Both the position numbers and the translations under genes were made by a program. A stretch of 64,000 nucleotides of DNA from Parietaria judaica (lineage: Eukaryota; Streptophyta; Magnoliopsida; Rosales; Urticaceae): the NCBI GenBank assembly GCA_954871525.1, contig OX940867.1, positions 19,941,343-20,005,342 of the forward strand. The letters are read 5' to 3'. Below the pieces are notes generated by a model, which ran no database searches, was not told where the DNA came from, and worked only from the letters and a program-made list of their open reading frames with translations. Of the stretch, positions 52,644-64,000 are shown piece by piece (position 1 is the first letter of the stretch; each line of letters opens with the position of its first letter).

Positions 52644-55600
52644 TAAATATGATACAATAATACATTATTAAGCATTTTGAAGATCATGTTTTGTTTAAAA
52701 TATCGTTTAGTTAGGGTTCTTTCGCGTAAATGGGAAATAGACTCAGTTTTTTTTGGAGCACGCACAAATTGTTGAAACTGGGTTTTAAAAGAGCTCCAAA
52801 AACTTTTAATGCCAAAACTAAAGCAATTTATAATACTACCACCCTAATAAAGGTCAAGCAACTCAAATTTCATCAAGAACGCATCGTATTTGGGCTCCTA
52901 AGGAAACCAATTTTTAACACTTTTCGGTAATGATTTTGGACCCGTTAACAGCTTGATGCATAAATTACGAGATAGGGCTTTGCTATTTAGGGATTAAAAT
53001 AAGTAAATGTGATACAATTACACATTATTAAGCATTTATAAGTTCATGTTTTGTCTAAAATATCGTTTAATTAGGGTTTTTTCGCGTAAAACAGGAAAAA
53101 GAATAATTTTTTTTTTAGCACGCATTAATTGTTGAAACTGGGTTTTAAAAGAGCTCCAAAAACTTTTAATGCCAAAAATATCCCAACTTATAATAATACC
53201 ACCCTAATGAAGGTCTAGACACTCAAATTTCATCAAGAACGCATCGTATTTGGGCTCGTAAGAAAACCAATTTTTTACATTTTTCGGTAATGATTTTAAC
53301 CCGTTAACAGCTTGATGCAGAAACTACGAGATAGGGATTTTCTATATAGGGATTAAAATAAGTAAATTTGATACAATTACACATTTTTAAGCATTTTGAA
53401 GTTGATGTTTTGTTTAAAATATCGTTTAATTAGGGTTCTTTCGCGTAAAATGAGAAAAAGACTCAGTTTTTTTTGGAGCACGCATTAATTGTTGAAACTC
53501 GGTTATAAGAGAGCTCCAAAATCTTTTAATGCCAACACTAACCCAATTTATAATAATACCACCCTAATGAAGGTCTAGAAACTCAAATTTCATCAAGAAC
53601 ACATCGTGTTTGCTCTCGTAAGAAAACAAATTTTTAACATTTTTTGGTAATTATTTTAACCAGTTAAAATTTTGATATAGAAACTACGAGATAGTGCTTC
53701 TCTATTTAGGGATTAAAATGATTAAATATGATACAATAACACCTTATTAAGCATTTTGAAGATCATGTTTTGTTTAAAATATCGTTTAGTTGGGGTTCTT
53801 TCGTGTAAATGGGAAAAAGACTCAGTTTTTTTTGGAGCATGCACAAATTGTTGAAACTGGGTTTTAAAAGAGCTCCAAAAACTTTTAATGCCAAAACTAA
53901 CGCAATTTATAATACTACCACCCTAATAAAGGTCAAGCAACTCAAATTTCATCTAGAACGCATCGTATTTGGGCTCCTAAGAAAACCAATTTTTTACATT
54001 TTTTGGTAATGATTTTAACCCGTTAACAGCCTGATGCAGAAATTACGAGATAGGGCTTTGCTATTTAGGGATTAAAATAAGTAAATGTGATACAATTACA
54101 CATTATTAAGCATTTATAAGTTCATTTTTTGTCTAAAATATCGTTTAATTAGGGTTCTTTCGCGTAAAATAGGAAAAAGACTAAATTTTTTTTTTAGCAC
54201 GCATTAATTGTTGAAACTGGGTTTTAAAAGAGCTCCAAAAACTTTTAATGCGAAAACTATCCCAACTTATAATAATACCACCCTAATGAAGGTCTAGACA
54301 CTCAAATTTCATCAAGAACGCATCGTATTTGGGCTCGTAAGAAAACCAATTTTTTACATTTTTCGGTAATGATTTTAACCCGTTAACAGCTTGATGCAGA
54401 AACTACGAGATAGGGATTTGCTATATAGGGATAAAAATAAGTAAATTGGATACAATTACACATTTTTAAGGATTTTGAAGTTGATGTTTTGTTTAAAATA
54501 TCGTTTAATTAGGGTTCTTTCGCGTAAAATGGGAAAAAGACTCAGTTTTTTTGGAGCACGCATTAATTGTTGAAACTCGGTTTTAAGAGAGCCCCAAAAT
54601 CTTTTAATGCCAACACTTACCCAATTTATAACAATACCACCCTAATGAAGGTCTAGATACTCAAATTTCAACAAGAACACATCGTGTTTGCTCTCGTAAG
54701 AAAACCAAATTTTAACATTTTTTGGTAATTATTTTAACCAGTTAAAATTTTGATATAGAAACTACGAGATAGTGCTTCTCTATTTAGGGATTAAAATGAT
54801 TAAATATGATACAATAACACCTTATTAAGCATTTTGAAGATCATGTTTTGTTTAAAATATCGTTTAGTTGGGGTTCTTTCGCGTAAATGGGAAAAAGACT
54901 CAGTTTTTTTTGGAGCACGCACAAATTGTTGAAACTGGGTTTTAAAAGAGCTCCAAAAACTTTTAATGCCAAAACTAACGCAATTTATAATACTACCACC
55001 CTAATAAAGGTCAAGCAACTCAAATTTCATCAAGAACGCATCGTATTTGGGCTCCTAAGAAAACAAATTTTTTACATTTTTCGGTAATGATTTTAACCCG
55101 TTAACAGCCTGATGCAGAAATTACGAGATAGGGCTTTGCTATTTAGGGATTAAAATAAGTAAATGTGATACAATTACACATTATTAAGCATTTATAAGTT
55201 CATTTTTTGTCTAAAATATCGTTTAATTAGGGTTCTTTCGCGTAAAATAGGAAAAAGACTAAATTTTTTTTTTAGCACGCATTAATTGTTGAAACTGGGT
55301 TTTAAAAGAGCTCCAAAAACTTTTAATGCCAAAACTATCCCAACTTATAATAATACCACCCTAATGAAGGTCTAGACACTCAAATTTCATCAAGAACGCA
55401 TCGTATTTGGGCTCGTAAGAAAACCAATTTTTTACATTTTTCGGTAATGATTTTAACCCGTTAACAGCTTGATGCAGAAACTACGAGATAGGGATTTGCT
55501 ATATAGGGATTAAAATAAGTAAATTTAATACAATTATACATTTTTAAGCATTTTGAAGTTGATGTTTTGTTTAAAATATCGTTTAATTAGGGTTCTTTCG

Positions 55601-55879
55601 CGTAAAATGGGAAAAAGACTCAGTTTTTTTTGGAGCACGCATTAATTGTTGAAACTCGGTTTTAAGAGAGCTCCAAAATCTTTTAATGCCAACACTAACC
55701 CAATTTATAATAATACCACCCTAATGAAGGTCTAGAAACTCAAATTTCATCAAGAACACATCGTGTTTGCTCTCGTAAGAAAACAAATTTTTAACATTTT
55801 TTGGTAATTATTTTAACCCGTTAAAATTTTGATATAGAAACTACGAGATAGTGCTTCTCTATTTAGGGATTAAAATGAT
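52644..55879 (+). repeat. Three-HOR repeat (~3236 bp), copy 2
   Basis: B starts 52644, 53723 and 54801 repeat the marks of copy 1, including 'catctagaac' (~53950), 'ttggatac' (~54446) and 'tataacaatacc' (~54627). Private changes include 'cgtgtaaatggg' at ~53802, 'gagccccaaaa' at ~54590 and 'gaaaacaaatttttt' at the end of B 54801. The first type then returns at 55880, so the pattern continues partway into a third cycle. Confidence 0.87.
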
Positions 55880-58755
55880 TAAATATGATACAATAATACA
55901 TTATTAAGCATTTTGAAGATCATGTTTTGTTTAAAATATCGTTTAGTTAGGGTTCTTTCGCGTAAATGGGAAATAGACTCAGTTTTTTTTGGAGCACGCA
56001 CAAATTGTTGAAACTGGGTTTTAAAAGAGCTCCAAAAACTTTTAATGCCAAAACTAAAGCAATTTATAATACTACCACCCTAATAAAGGTCAAGCAACTC
56101 AAATTTCATCAAGAACGCATCGTATTTGGGCTCCTAAGGAAACCAATTTTTAACACTTTTCGGTAATGATTTTGGACCCGTTAACAGCTTGATGCAGAAA
56201 TTATGAGATAGGGCTTTGCGATTTAGGGATTAAAATAAGTAAATGTGATACAATTACACATTATTAAGCATTTATAAGTTCATGTTTTGTCTAAAATATC
56301 GTTTAATTAGGGTTTTTTCGCGTAAAACAGGAAAAAGAATAATTTTTTTTTGAGCACGCATTAATTGTTGAAACTGGGTTTTAAAAGAGCTCCAAAAACT
56401 TTTAATGCCAAAAATATCCCAACTTATAATAATACCACCCTAATGAAGGTCTAGACACTCAAATTTCATCAAGAACGCATCGTATTTGGGCTCGTAAGAA
56501 AACCAATTTTTTACATTTTTCGGTAATGATTTTAACCCGTTAACAGCTTGATGCAGAAACTACGAGATAGGGATTTGCTATATAGGGATTAAAATAAGTA
56601 AATTTGATACAATTACACATTTTTAAGCATTTTGATGTTGATGTTTTGTTTAAAATATCGTTTAATTAGGGTTCTTTCGCGTAAAATGAGAAAAAGACTC
56701 AGTTTTTTTTGGAGCACGCATTAATTGTTGAAACTCGGTTATAAGAGAGCTCCAAAATCTTTTAATGCCAACACTAACCCAATTTATAATAATACCACCC
56801 TAATGAAGGTCTAGAAACTCAAATTTCATCAAGAACACATCGTGTTTGCTCTCGTAAGAAAACAAATTTTTAACATTTTTTGGTAATTATTTTAACCAGT
56901 TAAAATTTTGATATAGAAACTACGAGATAGTGCTTCTCTATTTAGGGATTAAAATGATTAAATTTGATACAATAACACCTTATTAAGCATTTTGAAGATC
57001 ATGTTTTGTTTAAAATATCGTTTAGTTGGGGTTCTTTCGCGTAAATGGGAAAAAGACTCAGTTTTTTTTGGAGCACGCACAAATTGTTGAAACTGGGTTT
57101 TAAAAGAGCTCCAAAAACTTTTAATGCCAAAACTAACGCAATTAATAATACTACCACCCTAATAAAGGTCAAGCAACTCAAATTTCATCAAGAACGCATC
57201 GTATTTGGGCTCCTAAGAAAACCAATTTTTTACATTTTTCGGTAATGATTTTAACCCGTTAACAGCCTGATGCAGAAATTACGAGATAGGGCTTTGCTAT
57301 TTAGGGATTAAAATAAGTAAATGTGATACAATTACACATTATTAAGCATTTATAAGTTCATGTTTTGTCTAAAATATCGTTTAATTAGGGTTCTTTCGCG
57401 TAAAACCGGAAAAAGACTAAATTTTTATTTTAGCACGCATTAATTGTTGAAACTGGGTTTTAAAAGAGCTCCAAAAACTTTTAATGCCAAAACTATCCCA
57501 ACTTATAATAATACCACCCTAATGAAGGTCTAGACACTCAAATTCCATCAAGAACGCATCGTATTTGGGCTCGTAAGAAAACCAATTTTTTACATTTTTT
57601 GGTAATGATTTTAACCCGTTAAAATTTTGATATAGAAACTACGAGATAGTGCTTCTCTATTTAGGGATTAAAATGATTAAATATGATACAATAATACATT
57701 ATTAAGCATTTTGAAGATCATGTTTTGTTTAAAATATCGTTTAGTTAGGGTTCTTTCGCGTAAATGGGAAATAGACTCAGTTTTTTTTGGAGCACGCACA
57801 AATTGTTGAAACTGGGTTTTAAAAGAGCTCCAAAAACTTTTAATGCCAAAACTAAAGCAATTTATAATACTACCACCCTAATAAAGGTCAAGCAACTCAA
57901 ATTTCATCAAGAACGCATCGTATTTGGGCTCCTAAGGAAACCAATTTTTAACACTTTTCGGTAATGATTTTGGACCCGTTAACAGCTTGATGCAGAAATT
58001 ACGAGATAGGGCTTTGCTATTTAGGGATTAAAATAAGTAAATGTGATACAATTACACATTATTAAGCATTTATAAGTTCATGTTTTGTCTAAAATATCGT
58101 TTAATTAGGGTTTTTTCGCGTAAAACAGGAAAAAGAATAATTTTTTTTGAGCACGCATTAATTGTTGAAACTAGGTTTTAAAAGAGCTCCAAAAACTTTT
58201 AATGCCAAAAACATCCCAACTTATAATAATACCACCCTAATGAAGGTCTAGACACTCAAATTTCATCAAGAACGCATCGTATTTGGGCTCGTAAGAAAAC
58301 CAATTTTTTACATTTTTCGGTAATGATTTTAACCCGTTAACAGCTTGATGCAGAAAATACGAGATAGGGATTTGCTATATAGGGATTAAAATAAGTAAAT
58401 TTGATACAATTACACATTTTTAAGCATTTTGAAGTTGATGTTTTGTTTAAAATATCGTTTAATTAGGGTTCTTTCGCGTAAAATGAGAAAAAGACTCAGT
58501 TTTTTTTGGAGCACGCATTAATTGTTGAAACTCGGTTATAAGAGAGCTCCAAAATCTTTTAATGCCAACACTAACCCAATTTATAATAATACCACCCTAA
58601 TGAAGGTCTAGAAACTCAAATTTCATCAAGAACACATCGTGTTTGCTCTCGTAAGAAAACAAATTTTTAACATTTTTTGGTAATTTTTTTAACCAGTTAA
58701 AATTTTGATATAGAAACTACGAGATAGTGCTTCTCTATTTAGGGATTAAAATGAT
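55880..58755 (+). repeat. Continuation of the alternating HOR types, with one monomer-length loss
   Basis: B starts 55880 ('gggaaatagac' type), 56959 ('gttggggttc' type) and 57678 ('gggaaatagac' type). Spacing is 1079 and then 719, because of the C/A fusion at 57318-57677. B 55880 has private 'ttatgagat' and 'tttgcgattt'; B 56959 has 'caattaataatac'. Confidence 0.85.
57318..57677 (+). repeat. In-register C/A fusion monomer (deletes 360 bp)
   Basis: Type C up to the G at 57607 ('ggtaatgatt'), type A from 57623 ('gttaaaattttgat'), with the switch inside the 15 shared bases 57608-57622. Monomer length stays 360 bp but one monomer of the A-B-C order is gone, so the next B is 719 bp after the last. 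One base just upstream (T at 57600) is already A-like, which could be a point change or a patchy exchange. Confidence 0.92.
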
Positions 58756-61700
58756 TAAATATGATACAATAACACCTTATTTAGCATTTTGAAGATCATG
58801 TATTGTTTAAAATATCGTTTAGTTGGGGTTCTTTCGCGTAAATGGGAAAAAGACTCAGTTTTTTTTGGAGCACGCACAAATTGTTGAAACTGGGTTTTAA
58901 AAGAGCTCCAAAAACTTTTAATGCCAAAACTAACGCAATTTATAATACTACCACCCTAATAAAGGTCAAGCAACTCAAATTTCATCAAGAACGCATCGTA
59001 TTTGGGCTCCTAAGAAAACCAATTTTTTACATTTTTCGGTAATGATTTTAACCCGTTAACAGCCTGATGCAGAAATTACGAGATAGGGCTTTGCTATTTA
59101 GGGATTAAAATAAGTAAATGTGATACAATTACACATTATTAAGCATTTACAAGTTCATGTTTTGTCTAAAATATCGTTTAATTAGGGTTTTTTCGCGTAA
59201 AACAGGAAAAAGACTAATTTTTTTTTTGAGCACGCATTAATTGTTGAAACTGGGTTTTAAAAGAGCTCCAAAAACTTTTAATGCCAAAAATATCCCAACT
59301 TATAATAATACCACCCTAATGAAGGTCTAGACACTCAAATTTCATCAAGAACGCATCGTATTTGGGCTCGTAAGAAAACCAATTTTTTACATTTTTCGGT
59401 AATGATTTTAACCCGTTAACAGCTTGATGCAGAAACTACGAGATAGGGATTTGCTATATAGGGATTAAAATAAGTAAATTTGATACAATTACACATTTTT
59501 AAGCATTTTGAAGTTGATGTTTTGTTTAAAATATCGTTTAATTAGGGTTCTTTCGCGTAAAATAGGAGAAAGACTCAGTTTTTTTTGGAGCACGCATTAA
59601 TTGTTGAAACTCGGTCTTAAGAGAACTCCAAAATCTTTTAATTCCAACAATAACCCAATTTATAATAATACCACCCTAATGAAGGTCTAGAAACTCAAAT
59701 TTCATCAAGAACACATCGTGTTTGCTCTCGTAAGAAAACCAATTTTTAACAATTTTTGGTAATTATTTTAACCCGTTAAAATTTTGATATAGAAACTACG
59801 AGATAGTGCTTCTTTATTTAGGGATTAAAATGATTAAATATGATACAATAACACATTATTAAGCATTTTTAAGATCATGTTTTGTTTAAAATATCGTTTA
59901 GTTAGGGTTCTTTCGCGTAAATAGGAAAAAGACTCAGTTTTTTTTGGAGCACGCACAAATTGTTGAAACTGGGTTTTAAAAGAGCTCCAAAAACTTTTAA
60001 TGCCAAAACTAAAGCAATTTATAATACTACCACCCTAATAAAGGTCAAGCAACTCAAATTTCATCAAGAACGCATCGTATTTGGGCTCCTAAGAAAACCA
60101 ATTTTTAACACTTTTCGGTAATGATTTTGGACCCGTTAACAGCCTGATGCAGAAATTACGAGATAGGGCTTTGCTATTTAGGGATTAAAATAAGTAAATG
60201 TGATACAATTACACATTATTAAGCATTTATAAGTGCATGTTTTGTCTAAAATATCGTTTAATTAGGGTTCTTTCGCGTAAAACAGGAAAAAGACTAAATT
60301 TTTTTTTAGCACGCATTAATTGTTGAAACTGCGTTTTAAAAGAGCTCCAAAAACTTTTAATGCCAAAACTATCCCAACTTATAATAATACCACCCTAATG
60401 AAGGTCTAGACACTCAAATTTCATCAAGAACTCATCGTATTTGGGCTCGTAAGAAAACCAATTTTTTACATTTTTCGGTAATGATTTTAACCCGTTAACA
60501 GCTTGATGCAGAAACTACAAGATAGGGATTTGCTATATAGGGATTAAAATAAGTAAATTTGATACAATTATACATTTTTAAGCATTTTGAAGTTGATGTT
60601 TTGTTTTTGAAATATCGTTTAATTAGGGTTCTTTCGCGTAAAATAGGAAAAAGACTCAGTTTTTTTTGGAGCACGCATTTATTGTTGAAACTCGGTTTTA
60701 AGAGAGCTCCAAAATCTTTTAATGCCAACACTAACCCAATTTATAATAATACCACCCTAATGAAGGTCTAGAAACTCAAATTTCATCAAGAACACATCGT
60801 GTTTGCTCTCTTAAGAAAACCAATATTTAACAATTTTCGGTAATTATTTTAACCCGTTAAAATTTTGATATAGAAACTACGAGATAGTGCTTCTCTATTT
60901 AGGGATTAAAATGATTAAATATGATACAATAACACATTATTAAGCATTTTTAAGATCATGTTTTGTTTAAAATATCGTTTAGTTAGGGTTCTTTCGCGTA
61001 AATGGGAAAAAGACTCAGTTTTTTTTGGAGCACGCACAAATTGTTGAAACTGGGTTTTAAAAGAGCTCCAAAAACTTTTAATGCCAAAACTAAAGCAATT
61101 TATAATACTACCACCCTAATAAAGGTCAAGCAACTCAAATTTCATCAAGAACGCATCGTATTTGGGCTCCTAAGAAAACCAATTTTTAATACTTTTCGGT
61201 AATGATTTTGGACCCGTTAACAGCCTGATGCAGAAATTACGAGATAGGGCTTTGCTATTTAGGGATTAAAATAAGTAAATGTGATACAATTACACATTAT
61301 TAAGCATTTATAAGTGCATGTTTTGTCTAAAATATCATTTAATTAGGGTTCTTTCGCGTAAAACATGAAAAAGACTAAATTTTTTTTTGAGCACGCATTA
61401 ATTGTTGAAACTGGGTTTTAAAAGAGCTCCAAAAACTTTTAATTCCCAAACTATCCCAACTTATAATAATACCACCCTAATGAAGGTCTAGACACTCAAA
61501 TTTCATCAAGAACGCATCGTATTTGGGCTCATAAGAAAACCAATTTTTTACATTTTTCGGAAATGATTTTAACCCGTTAACAGCTTGATGCAGAAACTAC
61601 GAGATATGGATTTGCTATATAGGGATTAAAATGTGTAAATTTGATACAATTACACATTTTTAAGCATTTTGAAGTTGATGTTTTGTTTAAAATATCGTTT

Positions 61701-62352
61701 AATTAGGGTTCTTTCGCGTAAAATAGGAGAAAGACTCAGTTTTTTTTGGAGCACGCATTAATTGTTGAAACTCGGTTTTAAGAGAGCTCCAAAATCTTTT
61801 AATGCCAACACTAACCCAATTTATAATAATACCACCCTAATGAAGGTCTAGAAACTCAAATTTCATCAAGAACACATAGTGTTTGCTCTCGTAAGAAAAC
61901 CAATTTTTAACATTTTTTGGTAATTATTTTAACCCGTTAAAATTTTGATATAGAAACTACGAGATAGTGCTTCTCTATCTAGGGATTAAAATGAATAAAT
62001 ATGAAACAATAACACATTATTAAGCATTTTGAAGATCATGTTTTGTTTAAAATATCGTTTAGTTAGGGTTCTTTCGCGTAAATGGGAAAAAGAAGTTTTT
62101 TTTGGAGCACGCACAAATTGTTGAAACTGGGTTTTAAAAGAGCTCCAAAAACTTTTAATGCCAAAACTAAAGCAATTTATAATACTACCACCCAAATAAA
62201 GGTCAAGCAACTCAAATTTCATCAAGAACGCATTGTATTTGGGCTCCTAAGAAAACCAATTTTTAACACTTTTCGGTAATGATTTTGGACCCGTTAACAG
62301 CCTGATGCAGAAATTACGAGATAGGGCTTTGCTATTTGAGGATTAAAATAAG

Positions 62353-62712
62353 TAAATGTGATACAATTACACATTATTAAGCATTTATAAGTTCATGTTT
62401 TGTCTAAAATATCGTTTAATTAGGGTTCTTTCGCGTAAAACGGGAAAAAGACTAAAAATTTTTTTGAGCACGCATTAATTGTTGAAACTGGCTTTTAAAA
62501 GAGCTCCAAAAATTTTTAATGCCAAAACTATCCCAACTTATAATAATACCACCCTAATGAAGGTCTAGAAACTCAAATTTTATCAAGAACACATCGTGTT
62601 TGCTCTCGTAAGAAAACCAATATTTAACAATTTTCGGTAATTATTTTAACTCGTTAAAGTTTTGATATAGAAACTACGAGATAGTGCTTCTCTATTTCGG
62701 GATTAAAATGAT
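62353..62712 (+). repeat. In-register C/A fusion monomer, second case
   Basis: Type C through 'tatcccaac' (C at 62537), type A from 62570 ('tctagaaactc', 'agaacacatcgtgtttgc'). The switch lies in the 32 shared bases 62538-62569, a different place from the 57.6 kb fusion. The A part has 'ccaatatttaacaattttcgg', a mark otherwise seen at ~60821, which points to the donor HOR. The C part holds the full CENP-B-box match at 62429. Confidence 0.92.
62429..62445 (+). other. CENP-B-box motif matching all nine essential positions
   Basis: Seen: TTTCGCGTAAAACGGGA, with TTCG, A and CGGG at the required spacing. It lies in the C-derived part of the C/A fusion monomer 62353-62712. I noticed no other full match: other C copies read CAGG, CCGG or CATG here. 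The full match could be a chance single mutation from a near-match, or a remnant of an ancestral form. Functional meaning is unproven. Confidence 0.5.
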
Positions 62713-64000
62713 TAAATATGATACAATAACACATTATTAAGCATTTTGAAGATCATGTTTTGTTTAAAATATCGTTTAGTTAAGGTTCTTTCGCGTAAAT
62801 GGGAAAAAGACTCAGTTTTTTTTGGAGCACGCACAAATTGTTGAAACTGGGTTTTAAAAGAGCTCCAAAAACTTTTAATGCCAAAACTAAAGCAATTTAT
62901 AATACTACCACCCTAATAAAGGTCAAGCAACTCAAATTTCATCAAGAACGCATCGTATTTGGGCTCCTAAGAAAACCAATTTTTAACACTTTTCGGTAAT
63001 GATTTTGGACCCGTTAACAGCCTGATGCAGAAATTACGAGATAGGGCTTTGCTATTTAGGGATTAAAATAAGTAAATGTGATACAATTACACATTATTAA
63101 GCATTTATAAGTGCATGTTTTGTCTAAAATATCATTTAATTAGGGTTCTTTCGCGTAAAACATGAAAAAGACTAAAATTTTTTTTGAGCACGCATTAATT
63201 GTTGAAACTGGGTTTTAAAAGAGCTCCAAAAACTTTTAATGCCAAAACTATCCCAAATTATAATAATACCACCCTAATGAAGGTCTAGACACTCAAATTT
63301 CATCAAGAACGCATCGTATTTGGGCTCGTAAGAAAACCAATTTTTTACATTTTTCGGTAATGATTTTAACCCGTTAACAACTTGATGCAGAAACTACGAG
63401 ATAGGGATTTGCTATATAGGGATTAAAATAAGTAAATTTGATACAATTACACATTTTTAAGCATTTTGAAGTTGATGTTTTGTTTAAAATATCGTTTAAT
63501 TAGGGTTCTTTCGCGTAAAATAGGAAAAAGACTCAGTTTTTTTTGGAGCACGCATTAATTGTTGAAACTCTGTTTTAAGAGAGCTCCAAAATATTTTAAT
63601 GCCAACACTAACCCAATTTATAATAATCCCACCCTAATGAAGGTCTAGAAACTCAAATTTCATCAAGAACACATCATGTTTGCTCTCGTAAGAAAACCAA
63701 TTTTTAACATTTTTTGGTAATTATTTTAACCCGTTAAAATTTTGATATAGAAACTACGAGATAGTGCTTCTCTATTTAGGGATTAAAATGATTAAATATG
63801 ATACAATAACACATTATTAAGCATTTTGAAGATTATGTTTTGTTTAAAATATCGTTTAGTTAGGGTTCTTTCGCGTAAATGGGAAAAAGACTCAGTTTTT
63901 TTTGGAGCACGCACAAATTGTTGACTCTGGGTTTTAAAAGAGCTCCAAAAACATTTAATGCCAAAACTAAAGCAATTTATAATACTACCACCCTAATAAA

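Larger units (their letters stand above)
1..64000 (+). repeat. Satellite DNA array, ~360-bp monomers in a trimeric ~1080-bp higher-order repeat
   Basis: Seen: the same ~360-bp sequence recurs without interruption across the window, always in one orientation, in three diverged types in fixed order A-B-C. B monomers start at 361, 1442, 2522, 3602, 4682, 5762, 6222, 7303, 8382, 9462 and then about every 1080 bp, to 63793 (61 in all). I count 58 whole A monomers, 61 B and 59 C, the last two counts including hybrids and one partial. Only three places break the A-B-C order (near 6020, 57615 and 62555). No gene, tRNA, rRNA, transposon end or non-repeat stretch is visible. Known: multi-monomer HORs with near-identical copies typify centromeric satellites evolving by unequal exchange. 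Inferred: a centromeric or pericentromeric array in a eukaryote. I do not recognise the family. Confidence 0.97.
58756..64000 (+). repeat. More divergent HORs at the right side
   Basis: B starts 58756, 59835, 60916, 61996, 62713 and 63793 (the last cut by the window end after 208 bases). Private changes are denser than elsewhere. Examples are 'cggtcttaagagaactcc' (59613), 'gtttttgaaatatcg' (60603), 'cgcatttattg' (60673), 'aattcccaaac' (61441), 'aaaatgtgtaaat' (61628), a 3-base loss in 'aaaaagaagttt' (62088), 'caccc-aaataaag' (62189) and 'gttgactctgg' (63921). B 59835 reads 'aaatagg', losing the ATG. Most B copies here have 'aaagcaattt'. Confidence 0.8.

Noticed and set aside
1..64000. CRISPR-like or phage-like periodic repeats
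   Set aside because: The repeat is contiguous with no unique spacers, the unit is 360 bp, and no cas or phage gene is present.
1..64000. Assigning a species or known satellite family, for example a beetle 360-bp satellite
   Set aside because: Monomer length and AT-richness alone are shared by unrelated satellites. I cannot match the sequence to a family from memory.
1..64000. Long terminal repeat or rolling-circle element origin
   Set aside because: No coding remnant, primer-binding site, polypurine tract or target-site duplication is visible, and monomers abut directly.

Overview
The whole window is one uninterrupted head-to-tail satellite DNA array. I find no protein-coding gene, RNA gene, transposon insertion, inversion or unique sequence in the 64 kb. 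The basic monomer is about 360 bp and AT-rich. About 178 monomers are present (the last one cut by the window end), all in the same orientation. They fall into three types, here called A, B and C, that alternate strictly A-B-C. This makes a trimeric higher-order repeat (HOR) of 1079-1082 bp. A hand comparison of one A (14504) with its C neighbour (15224) gave about 42 differences in 360 (about 88% identity). Neighbouring HORs differ by only a few bases per 1080, the classic signature of a homogenised HOR array. I phase monomers so that each starts at 'taaat', with A starting at base 1.

The sequence suggests the core of a eukaryotic centromeric or pericentromeric array, of a plant or invertebrate kind, but I do not recognise the satellite family and cannot name the organism. 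A monomer of 360 bp is about two nucleosomal repeats. Each monomer carries, near its position 77-93, a motif close to the mammalian CENP-B box (usually 7-8 of 9 essential bases). One C-type copy at 62429-62445 matches all nine. A second conserved element is a 7-bp dyad with an 11-bp loop. Its arms differ between A and B/C monomers, yet both arms change together in many A copies.

Region by region (HORs are indexed by the start of their B monomer): (1) 1-15121 holds two near-identical copies of a ~6 kb, six-HOR segment about 9.1 kb apart. The left copy ends at an out-of-register breakpoint that made a 460-bp B/A hybrid (5762-6221). (2) 15944-24582 is four tandem copies of a ~2160-bp two-HOR unit. 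(3) 24583-31060 is a mixed zone with another ~2160-bp offset duplication. (4) 31061-44007 is a 1079-bp HOR subfamily with altered T-tracts, a 1-bp deletion in C and nested local duplications. (5) 44008-58755 is a subfamily with alternating HOR types. It forms ~2159-bp two-HOR repeats and then a ~3237-bp three-HOR repeat. (6) 58756-64000 has noticeably more private mutations, and may lie nearer an array edge. In-register C/A fusions at 57318-57677 and 62353-62712 each remove one HOR's worth of monomer phase.

The open frames seen in B monomers are by-products of the repeat and are not annotated as genes.
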